Source: Brienomyrus brachyistius
Lineage: Eukaryota > Chordata > Actinopteri > Osteoglossiformes > Mormyridae
DNA: 64,000 nucleotides
Direction of reading: 5' to 3'
NCBI RefSeq assembly: GCF_023856365.1
Contig: NC_064543.1
Location: 9,016,452-9,080,451, forward strand
The notes under the pieces were generated by a model, which saw nothing but the letters and a program-made list of their open reading frames with translations, had not been told where the DNA came from and searched no databases. Of this stretch, positions 55,361 to 64,000 are shown one piece after another. Position 1 is the stretch's first letter, and each line of letters opens with the position of its first letter. The position numbers and the translations under genes are program-made.

Positions 55361-55411
55361 CATTCGACACCCCCTGGCAGCATTCGACACCCCCTGGCAG
55401 CATTCGACACG
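55361..55411. repeat. 20-bp tandem repeat, 2.5 copies
   Basis: CATTCGACACCCCCTGGCAG occurs twice, then partially, directly before the exon-like segment at 55441. Confidence 0.85.
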
Positions 55412-55440
55412 GCTCCAGGGGCGGGCTGCCTGTCCTGCAG

Positions 55441-55578
55441 GGTGGCGGAGCTCTGTGTCGGCCTGCAGCAGGTCTCACTCCGGCTGTATCTGCCCGAACG
55501 CCTCCCTGGATCGGTGCAGTGGCTCCTCGCCAGCATCATGGATTTTCTCCACCATCTGTGCGACAGGAAAGTTCCCAA
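55441..55578 (+). CDS. Orphan exon-like segment, gene unknown
   Basis: A clean acceptor (GCTGCCTGTCCTGCAG) and consensus donor (AA|GTGAGTC) flank 138 bases. One frame is fully open with coding-like codon use (many CTG/CTC): VAELCVGLQQVSLRLYLPER, LPGSVQWLLASIMDFLHHLC, DRKVP. The exon is symmetric, phase 2 at both ends, and predicts amphipathic helix. I do not recognise the family and found no neighbouring exons. It might belong to a gene with large introns, or be chance. Confidence 0.3.
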
Positions 55579-55937
55579 GTGAGTCACAGCCTCTGCGTTT
55601 CTCAAGTAAAGGCCTGCGGTCCAAATTCGGCCGAAGGAAAGGAAGCAGCGAGGAGGAGAAACTTTACCAAAGTTTTTTTTTTTTTTTTTTTTTAAGGTAC
55701 ATGCGCGTGGAGTGAGAGAGCGACTGGAGGATTTGATAGTGCTCACTGGCAAATGCTTTTCAGAGAGAGAGAGATTTTCTGTGGGCTGGGTTGTGATATT
55801 AAATAAACACCATGGAGTGTAAACACTTGAGGTTGTTCTAATTACTGTTTAATGGGTTTCAAGATTATTATTGTCCCACCTCTGGGTTTCTGGTCTCTCT
55901 GGCCTAAATGCTACACAGTGTATGTTGTATGAACTGC

Positions 55938-56115
55938 GTCGGGCAGTGGAGGCCTAATGGTTTGGGCCATGCGCTTGTAATTGAAAGATTGCTGGTTTCA
56001 ACCCCTCACCAGTGAGGTACCCTGAGCAAGGTACCACCCCTAAGCGCTGCTCTTCGGGTGCTGAATTAACTGCCCCCTGCTATGTCACATATGGGACTAA
56101 ACACAGAGGACACCA
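55938..56115 (+). mobile_element. tRNA-derived SINE
   Basis: The head GCAGTGGAGGCCTAATGGTT, then a B box in GATTGCTGGTTTCAACCCC, then CACCAGTGAGGTACCCTGAG and CAAGGTACCACCCCTAAGCG with CTGCTCTTCGGGTGC. This matches the 'gtggcctagcggttag...gaggtgccctgagcaaggcaccg' fish SINE layout. Confidence 0.75.
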
Positions 56116-56812
56116 GTATTACCAGTTGCTAGACTGGTAATACTACTTCTCCATTGCTACCAGGTCTAGTTAACCTACTTATCTTTCATTACGAATCTTG
56201 TCACTGTAATACTCTTGCCATCTCTGAGTCTGTTTTCTAGTTGGGTACATTTACCTTCAGCTGCTCCAGCCATGAATTAAATCTTTCTTTCGGTTCCAGC
56301 TCTTTGTAAATGAATTTTCCTCTTTAATAATGCTGATGGCTGTCTTTGACGTCTCATTGTATTTTCCATCTGCCTTATAGATTTTGCACTTTTTGTGTTT
56401 CCAGAGATGGTTCATTTCATGCTCTCCATAATTTGCTGTGAGGCCAGTCCTCTTTCAATTAGACACATTTTGCTGCCTTTTGACTTTTGACAGTAAATGC
56501 CCACAGTCACCTCGACTGGCATTGTTTGGCTGTGGCGGTAACTTTGTTTTTTTGCTGTATCTCGACTATTGTTGCTGTATTAGTCACTTTTGAGTTGCAG
56601 CTTGTACCTTCCTTTGTGGACTTTGCAGAAGAACGTCAGCCAGGTGACCAGGTGGTTTTTTTTCATCTCGTTGTCTTGCTGCTGGGGTGATGTCCATGGT
56701 GCTGAAAGTCTTTAGTTCCATAGTTCCTTACAGACAGTGACTGCGCTGGGCCTTAGGCCTGAGTTTCTTTACAGATTGTGACTGTGATATGCTGTGAGGC
56801 CAGTCTGTGACA

Positions 56813-57268
56813 CAGACTGTGACTGCACTGGGCCTTAGGCCTGAGATTCCTTACAGACTGTGACTGCACTGGACCTTAGGCCTGAGATTCCTTACAGACT
56901 GTGACTGCACTGGGCCTTAGGCCTGAGATTCCTTACAGACTGTGACTGCGCTGGGCCTTAGGCCTGAGATTCCTTACAGACAGTGACTGCACTGGGCCTT
57001 AGGCCTGAGATTCCTTACAGACAGTGACTGCGCTGGGCCTTAGGCCTGAGATTCCTTACAGACTGTGACTGCACTGGGCCTTAGGCCTGAGATTCCTTAC
57101 AGACAGTGACTGCGCTGGGCCTTAAGCCTGAGATTCCTTACAGACTGTGACTGCGCTGGGCCTTAGGCCCGAGATTCCTTACAGACTGTGACTGCGCTGG
57201 GCCTTAGGCCTGAGATTGCTTACAGACAGTGACTGCGCTGGGCCTTAGGCCTGAGATTCCTTACAGAC
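56813..57268. repeat. 41-bp minisatellite, about 11 copies
   Basis: The unit is CTTACAGACTGTGACTGCAC plus TGGGCCTTAGGCCTGAGATTC, with CAGACAGTG and GCGCTG variants alternating. It contains the palindrome GGCCTTAGGCC. The phrase TGTGACTG(T/C)GATATGCTGTGA occurs just before (56778) and just after (57268) the array. That is consistent with expansion inside an original duplicated segment. Confidence 0.93.
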
Positions 57269-58748
57269 TGTGACTGCGATATGCTGTGAAGATACTTCGC
57301 TGCAGTCCAGGGAGACAAGCAAAGTGCTTCTGCTGCTTTTGATAGTTTAATGAAAATAGTACAGTTGTCACAGATCCTTTTAAAGACTTTCTTCCAAAAT
57401 AAAAGCTCCGCCTTTGCATTTGGCTCCTGCCCTCCTTAGTTAGTGGCTGTCTGTCACATCTGTGACTCACTTGCCGTGACACGTGAAATGGTCTCACTGA
57501 GAGAAAGTCTGAGTGAAATGCTCAGAGGGCAGGAGGGCGCTTACCATCGGGGATCGACATGCATCTGCCCATTCAAACCTGTTTATTCAAGCTTCATTAT
57601 CCTGCTTCTCAGTGACTGATACTTATCTGTAAAAATCACATGCATACAAGTCGCTTCATGTTTCAATTTAGGTAAACATCTAGCTACTAGTGGAACTCAA
57701 ATGGAATCATGTGACACAGGTACTGGCTGTGATTGGGGGTAGCGGATGAAGGGAGGACATTATGAGTCTTGGCACCAACGTCATGACTGGGGTCACCAGG
57801 AATGAAATGAAACTGAACAACACAACATACACATTATTGTAAAGAAGGGACACACAAAGCTAATCAATACGGATAAAACCCAGATACCAGACTCTCTCTC
57901 GAGACCGTGCCCCTCCCCCACCAAAGACAGTGGTCACAGGATGATTCTAGAGCATCCAAATATTTGACTATAGTGTCTCCGTAGCTTTAACCTCCAAAGA
58001 ATATGTTTGCTGTCTTGAATGGACAGACTGTCTTAGTTCACAATATGGTCTGTTTCAGTTTTGTTTTACAGTGGGTTAGTGTCACATGCATGGTGACCCT
58101 TGTAAGTTCATCTGCCCCTGATGCATAGACCATGTAATTTGTTCCACCAGATGATGGCTGAAAATCCATTCTCATCTACATAAATTGTTCATTAGCTCTT
58201 AGGTGTTGATTTTCTGTAGGTCTGCAGTTGCCCTTTCTACCTGTCCCTAATGAAAGATTCTTTTCCCCGGCACAGAACTGCTGTTTTCACTTTTTCCAAG
58301 CTGATTATACTGTCTGTCGAGTGGGTGGAGAAACTCTGATTTTTAATAGACTGCGGGTGTCCAAGGGGATGTGAGTGAATACAACACTAGGTTTCAGAAG
58401 TCCAGATTTCGACTGTTTATGAACATAAGTTTGATGTTCATCGGCACAATTATCCGGTATCACGCATTTCGAACAGGCAGCAGAAAGGTGCTGGGGCTGC
58501 TAGATTTACAGGACAGTCATTAGCTTTGGCTTAGTAGTGGCCCATTGCAGCATTTCCTTCAGCCAGCTGATCAATCGCAGTCACGCTGAAGCTTTTTCCT
58601 CAACTAAATCTTATTTAAATATTATATGCATTTTTAGAATGATGTTGGACCTGTTCTAAGATGTACCATTTTCTTGTAGACAGTCTTTCTACAGTGAAAG
58701 GGAACTGCATACGTGTTTTTTCTCATTGCACTGTACGGTTTGAACATA

Positions 58749-59848
58749 CACTATATTGCCAAAAGTATTGGGATGCCCCTCCAAATCATTGAATTCAGGT
58801 TTTCCAATCGCTTCCATAGCCACAGGTGTATAAAATCGAGCACCTAGGCATGCCGACTGCTTCTACAAACATTTGTGATAGAATGGGCTGCCCTCAAAAG
58901 CTCGGTGAATTGAAGCGTGGTACCGCGACAGGATGCCACCTGTGCAATAAGTCGAGTCATAAAATTTCCTCGCTACTATTATAATAACGTGGAAGCAATT
59001 AGGAGCAACAGCAACAGCAAAGTGGTGGCCGCAGAGCAGGGACAAAGCATGCTGAGGCTCACAGTGTGCAGAAGTCGCCCATTTATGGAATGGGCTTCCA
59101 TGGCCGAGCAGCTGCATCCAAATCTTACATCACGAAGCGCAATGCAAAGCATTGAATGCAGTGGTGTAGCGCACGTTGCCACTGGACTCTAGTGTTCTCT
59201 GGAGTGACGAATCACGCTTCTCTGTCTGGAAATCCAATGGATGAGTCTGGGTTTGACGGTTACTAGGAGAACGGTACTTGCCTGACTGCATTGAGCCTGG
59301 TGAAAAGTTTGGTGGAGGGTGGATTACGGTGTGGGGTTGTATTTCAGGGGTTGGGCTTGGCCCCTTAGTTCCAGTGAACGGAACTCTTAATGCTGCAGCA
59401 TTGAAAGCCATTTTGGACAATTTCATGCGTCAACTTTGTGGGAACAGTTTGAGGATGGCCCTTTCCTGTTCCAACATGACTGCGCTTCAGCGCACAAAAT
59501 AAGGTCCATAAGGACATGGGTGAGAAAGTCTGGTGTGGAAGAACTTGACTGGCCTGCACCGAGCCCTGACTTCAACCCGACCAAACACCTTTGGGATGAA
59601 TTAAAGCAGAAACTGCGACCCAGGCCTTCTCCTCCAACATGAGTCACAAATGTTCTCCTGCAAGAACGGTCAAAAATTCCCATAAACACTCTCCTAAACC
59701 TTGTGGACGTCCTTCCCAGAAGAGCTGAAGCTGTTAGCTGCAAAGGGTGAACAAACTCCATATTAAAGCCTATTTATTAAGAACGGGATGTCATTAAAGT
59801 TCATGTGTGTGTAAAGGCAGGTGTCCCAATACTTTTTGCAATATAGTG
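58749..59848 (+). mobile_element. Tc1/mariner transposon, 1100 bp, with TA target duplication
   Basis: Terminal inverted repeats CACTATATTGCCAAAAGTAT and ATACTTTTTGCAATATAGTG are flanked by TA on both sides. The family, with 'TTGCCAAAAGTATTGGGA' ends, is widespread in fish and other aquatic vertebrates. Both ends are kept but the transposase is disabled. Confidence 0.95.
58883..59750 (+). pseudogene. Inactive Tc1 transposase
   Basis: The frame starts MGCPQKLGELKRGTATGCHL but stops after the first DNA-binding helices (CTATTATAA). Later blocks in shifted frames keep the DDE landmarks: WSDES (first Asp, near 59200), FQHDCASAH (second Asp) and HLWDELKQ (Glu). A stretch between the paired helix-turn-helix part and the catalytic part is missing, and several stops and frameshifts occur. 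It is about 100 codons shorter than the usual 340-residue enzyme. It cannot act in trans. Confidence 0.88.
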
Positions 59849-61339
59849 TATTAGATCTGTTTTTTACAGCTTCTCCTTGCTGTAAAATGAAGGGACGTCA
59901 AGTGGCCAGAGGTATGATGTTAATTCAGACACCTGATCCTTATTTTCTGGGTTTGTAATTGTTTATCAATTGTTTTTCATCAGGAACTAAGCATAATGGT
60001 TAGTCCTGTGGCATCCATGGCTAGGGGTCTGAATCCAGCCCCAGTTGGGCGCCTCTGCAGTTTGCAAATTCTCCCCATGTTCTGTGGGTGCGCTTTAGGT
60101 AGTCTGCTTCTTCTAGTGCATTTATCTAGTCATTGTGCTGACCCAGTTCCTATCCCTTCTCTGTAACCCTGAAAAGGGAGATCGCATCCCAGATAACTGT
60201 GAATTATATTTTTAAGCTGATGTTGACACTGAGAGCGGCGGTACTCATTACAGCATGGGGACACGCAGCCATGCATCCATGATTATGCCGCGATTGTTAT
60301 GGGTTATCTCTCGGACTCGCATCCGATGATTCATCCTCAAAGAAAGCGAAATGCTTGCATAAGTCGTCAATTTTCCTTCCCCCTTTATGTTGTACGGTAT
60401 TAAAGCTTTAGTGGAACAACTGAGGACAAGCAGAAAGACAAACAGCTTTCTGGAGCTTGGTCGCACTGATGTCTGGAGGCACTTAAAGGGATTACTTTTG
60501 TAAAGCAAGAGCCACATCCCAGATGTCAGAATGCCTGGCCCGAATCGAAAGTGAGAGCGAAAGGCAGCTTATCAACATTACTATGGTACAACACACAGAC
60601 AGCCCGTCTGGCTGCATAGCCATCATATCCTGAAATGCTTGTTTTGCATCTGAAAGAAGATTCGGTCCAAGGAGAGCTGTGGGAGCCAATGACCAGCTCC
60701 TTTTAAACTCGCCCGGAGGGTCTTTGTGCCGGGAATCTGGACAGTCTCTGTACTATTATTGTCTGGAACAAATCTCCCATATTTACATTGGTTTGTATTG
60801 AAATTTTTGCATTTAATGACAGCCCGTTTTGAAAAGAAAGATTTGTATGCAGAGGGTCAGGATAATATTTTGAGCTGTAAACCTTGACTGCATGCATGCT
60901 TTAAGCCACAGCGGCCCATGTTCGTGAGACCGATGCTCTCTAACGGCAAGATATTGTCACATTTGTAAAATAGTAACACCTGGCCAAAAATGCATAATAC
61001 CATTAGTAGAAGCCAGCACAATTCCCTCACAATAGATTTGTCGACTTGATTAAGTTAAAGACAACAATCTGGGAGAAGCAAATAAACGTGTATTAAGAGA
61101 AAATGGATAATCTCTGCGACATTTTTCATTCCCTCTGAAAAAAATGGGTACTGTTAAATCACCCAGGTGTAGTTTCTAGTTTAAGGGCGAAACCCATCAT
61201 GAAGTCAGGGTAACGTGCAAAATGCCTTCTCCTGTTCTCCACATCTTTAAAAAATTACTGTTTCATTATGGAATTTGGCAACGTTTTGGCTAAGGTTGGG
61301 TATGAAGACAGACTTCTTGGTGTCTGACCCCTGGCATTA
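59849..61339. other. No gene recognised; SINE-like fragment at left
   Basis: Around 59995-60120, GTCTGAATCCAGCCCCAG and TTTGCAAATTCTCCCCATGT with TGTGGGTGCGCTTTAGG form a diverged fish repeat (tRNA-like B box plus '...tgttctccccatgttctgtgggt'). The remainder is unrecognised. Confidence 0.4.
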
Positions 61340-61675
61340 TCGTCGTGGTTACTGCACGAAGAGCAGCCGTGGGGACCTGCGGGGGGCCGGAAACGCCCCC
61401 CGCGTGCGCCTCCGAGCGGCGGCCCCGTCGCTTTCGCAGATTGATGAGCCGCGAGCTGCATTGCTGCGCGCCTTCCGTTACACACGTTCCGGGGCCGGCT
61501 GCCTATTTTTCTGCGTTTTCTGCTTTTCAGGTTCCGGGGCTTACGGGCAGAGTCTGCGTGACCGCGGGCTCGTCGGAGGCTGTGTGAGGAGCGGCGCTCG
61601 CTCTCGCTGCTGGAAAGAAGGACCTTTAACGGTTTTTTAAAAACTCTACATTGCTTTTGTTGGTAAGTTGTCAAA
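61340..61675. promoter_or_regulatory. CpG-rich region, possible promoter and noncoding first exon
   Basis: GC and CpG density rise sharply (for example GCGTGCGCCTCCGAGCGGCG near 61401) relative to the AT-rich flanks. A GTAAGT donor follows TTTGTTG at 61673 on the plus strand. No coding exon of a known gene is visible nearby, so a gene starting here would continue beyond the right edge. Confidence 0.4.
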
Positions 61676-64000
61676 TGCTTTACGGTTTCATTAATGCTGC
61701 ATGAAATGGGGTCGTCGGGACGCGCAGCGCGATGTGATGCTTTGCGATGGTTTATATCTGCCAATGTCCCCGAAAGCGGCGCGCGCAGAGCTAATACGAC
61801 GATGGGGGTGAAATGCGTACAGGTGCAGCTGTTCGTGTTTTTGTAAAAATGAGCGATGCCGACTTTTATTCTGAATCTGCGGCACTTTTGTTACATCTTT
61901 CGGGGAACGATAAATGCTGCTGCCCAGGTCTTGCGCATATTTAACCGGAGCGTAGGAGAGATTCATATACCTCTGGTCAGATATGCTTAGGGTCACTTAT
62001 TGCCGTGTGCGGCGGGGACCCGCTCAGCCTGGTTGTGTGTCCGGCTGCTCTGGAGTTTGTAACCTTCCTGGGAACCAGTTCAGCTCCCTTACTGGTATTT
62101 ACACTATCAAAATTATTTTGTTGACTTATACATATGATTTATATGAATACGTATATACGAATTTGTGTGCGTATCTGAATCAGAGTAGTTAAGTTAGGAG
62201 CAGTTTAACGGGTTAGTGAAGATGCGCGTTGAGACGCGGTGAAATCTGTCCTGGAGGAAATAGATGAGCAATCTGCTGATACACCGCAAGCAGGTAGTGT
62301 GATCTTTGGCAGGATGAACACAGCACCACACCTCGGGGTCCTTCGTAGGAAGGCTCCTCCGGCCATCCCGTACCCATGGCCGTGCGCCTTGATGCCCGTC
62401 TGCCGCGGCCGCCCGCTCTCCCCGCCCGCTCGCACTCAGCTGGGCTGCTGAATGATTTATTGCGCATAACGGGCTCTCTGTGGATTTCCAGCTCTTATGT
62501 TTAAAATCGGCGAAATCATATAAAATTTATATGTACCGGATTCACATCATGGGCGAGGGAGCTCTAGTTTGACGGCTTTTGCTTAAACTTATCTAGGCTA
62601 TGAATTGGAATCGAATTATCATGCCACTACAAATGCCGCTTGTATATATCGCCTGTCTGCTGAATTTCAGTCCCTTTTATTAATGCAGAAGTATTACCGA
62701 TCTTTCTAAAAACTAAAGTCCATAAAGTGGTCTATATGAATGTAGACTGCATCGCAGTATATGGGATTATACTACACAACTATACAGTTACAGGTGCAGT
62801 AAGGTCTGGCGTGTAATATTTAGTGCTAATAAATCAATATACTGTATACAGTGCTGCAAGCTGTGACGCGCTTTATTGCGATTGATTTTTGTTAGGATAT
62901 CAGTACCGTTGCTCCTGATCTCCGTTCTGTTCGTGTAAAAACGGTCCGCAACAGCAGAGTAATGGGATTTCGTCCCACAGTATGGTGTTATTCTACTTTT
63001 TCATCCGTGTCTGCTGTTATCAACAGAATCTGTGTGGTGCGTTAAATGTTTTTGACAAGGTTCGGCTGTGAAGCTCATCGCTTCGTTTTGCTTGCCTTTT
63101 CACTATTGTTATTTAAGGGCTTGCAGCCACAGCCCCCTAGTAAACTGGTGTTCTTTTTGGTCCCCCCCGAGAGGCTCTGCAGCTCCCGGAGGGGTATTTT
63201 CAGAGGCTCTTTCTTATTACAAGTATGCAGTTTGTGTCTGGACCCAAACGGAATAAACTGTCAGGATTTATGCATTACCATGCGGTCTGATACAAGGCAG
63301 AGGCAAGCTGCCGCACCTCTGATTGATCTGCAGGCTTTCATGGACTCCACATTCGAAGACGTCTTTTAAATAATGAATTATGATCCCTCGAAAAAGTAGA
63401 AAACATCACCCTTTGCCTTTCAATTATTTTTTGAAACTGACAGCCTTCCCTATGATTCTGTATGCTTTGGAATATCCATAATTGAATTTAACGACCCGTT
63501 TCGTTGCCTCGGTTCCATTTCAGACCCCCAAAGTGGAGGGGAGGGGGGGGGGGGCCTTATACGTTAAATGTTGCAGTGGGATGTTCACGGGGCAGGCTGG
63601 TGCAGAGATGAGGGCTGTGCGGGACCAAGGGAGGGTGTCCCAGGTCTGATGCATGCAGAAGTGGGTGAAACCATGTTTAAATACAGCACCTCAGGGACCG
63701 TGGCAGCTTTGGCCGTGTGGCAAGTGGCTCACGCTCAACTGTTTTGTTTTTTAAATTTATTCATTTTAGAGAGAAAAGGCAGTTGAAGTTAACTGAGGGG
63801 AGGGGGCAGGTTCTGATGTGCTGGGGGCCCTGTAGCAGTCCTACATACTGCTTGACTGTGTGTAATTACATGATGTAAGGCTGGATGATGATGTCGCTCT
63901 GTCCTGACAGGAGGGAAATAACAGATTGAAGTGGTACGAGTGTTGAGGGCAGGTCTCTGTTCCTCTGTCGTCATCCAGTGAGCCTGGCCTTGGGGGGGGG
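61676..64000. other. No gene recognised
   Basis: A second moderately CpG-rich patch lies at 62330-62460. G-tracts occur at 63539-63555 and at the right edge. Open frames are short and unrecognised. Confidence 0.45.

Larger units (their letters stand above)
48106..55440. other. Intergenic region, no gene recognised
   Basis: Seven kilobases downstream of mtmr10 with a hAT MITE, a minus-strand SINE and a CCATCC-type LINE tail. Open frames are short and none has splice-flanked, family-like content. Confidence 0.5.
55579..58748. other. Non-coding region with SINE and minisatellite
   Basis: Apart from the SINE near 55938 and the 41-bp array at 56813, nothing is recognised. A poly-T of 22 lies at 55674-55695. 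Confidence 0.5.

Noticed and set aside
55327..55752. 141-codon minus-strand frame
   Set aside because: Overlaps poly-T (lysine run) and the 20-bp repeat. No family features, and the plus strand has better splice-flanked evidence.

Overview
This window is nuclear DNA from a ray-finned fish, most likely a teleost. It contains small exons separated by GT...AG introns, tRNA-derived SINEs of fish type, a Tc1 transposon of a family common in fish, an L2/Rex1-like LINE remnant, hAT-type MITEs and many tandem repeats. There are no operons, ribosome binding sites or prokaryotic genes. The species cannot be fixed from the sequence.

Left edge (1-930): one exon of the class I myosin myo1e lies on the minus strand at 787-930. 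It carries the start of the motor domain. The rest of that gene continues off the left edge. Its tiny first exon should lie to the right of 930, and candidate ATG|GTAAG sites exist at 13592-13594 and 16643-16645. The span 931-24480 is therefore probably myo1e intron 1 plus intergenic DNA. It holds a 21-bp array, a 69/60-bp array, several MITEs and a decayed LINE, with no other convincing exon.

Centre (24480-48105): a complete 16-exon mtmr10 gene is on the plus strand, with its start codon at 25063 and stop at 46582-46584. The joined coding sequence is 2310 nt, 769 codons plus stop. It encodes a myotubularin-related pseudophosphatase in which the catalytic Cys and Arg of the usual HCSDGWDR loop are replaced by Glu and Leu. 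The start lies in a CpG island that also contains a polyalanine-encoding uORF and, on the opposite strand, a plausible first coding exon (24589-24648), so the promoter may be bidirectional. Intron 5 carries the most striking feature of the window: about 3.16 kb of a CpG-packed 27/28-bp minisatellite, roughly 115 copies, at 37205-40368. The 3' UTR runs to a polyadenylation signal at 48083.

Right part (48106-64000): no gene is recognised. The region holds a 92-bp hAT MITE with perfect target-site duplications, SINE and LINE-tail fragments, a 41-bp minisatellite, a full-length but dead Tc1 element at 58749-59848, one orphan exon-like segment at 55441-55578 and a CpG-rich promoter-like region at about 61340-61675.

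The two recognised genes act in endosomal and membrane biology (phosphoinositide-binding pseudophosphatase, membrane-associated actin motor), but the window gives no evidence of joint function. Their closeness is a matter of synteny.
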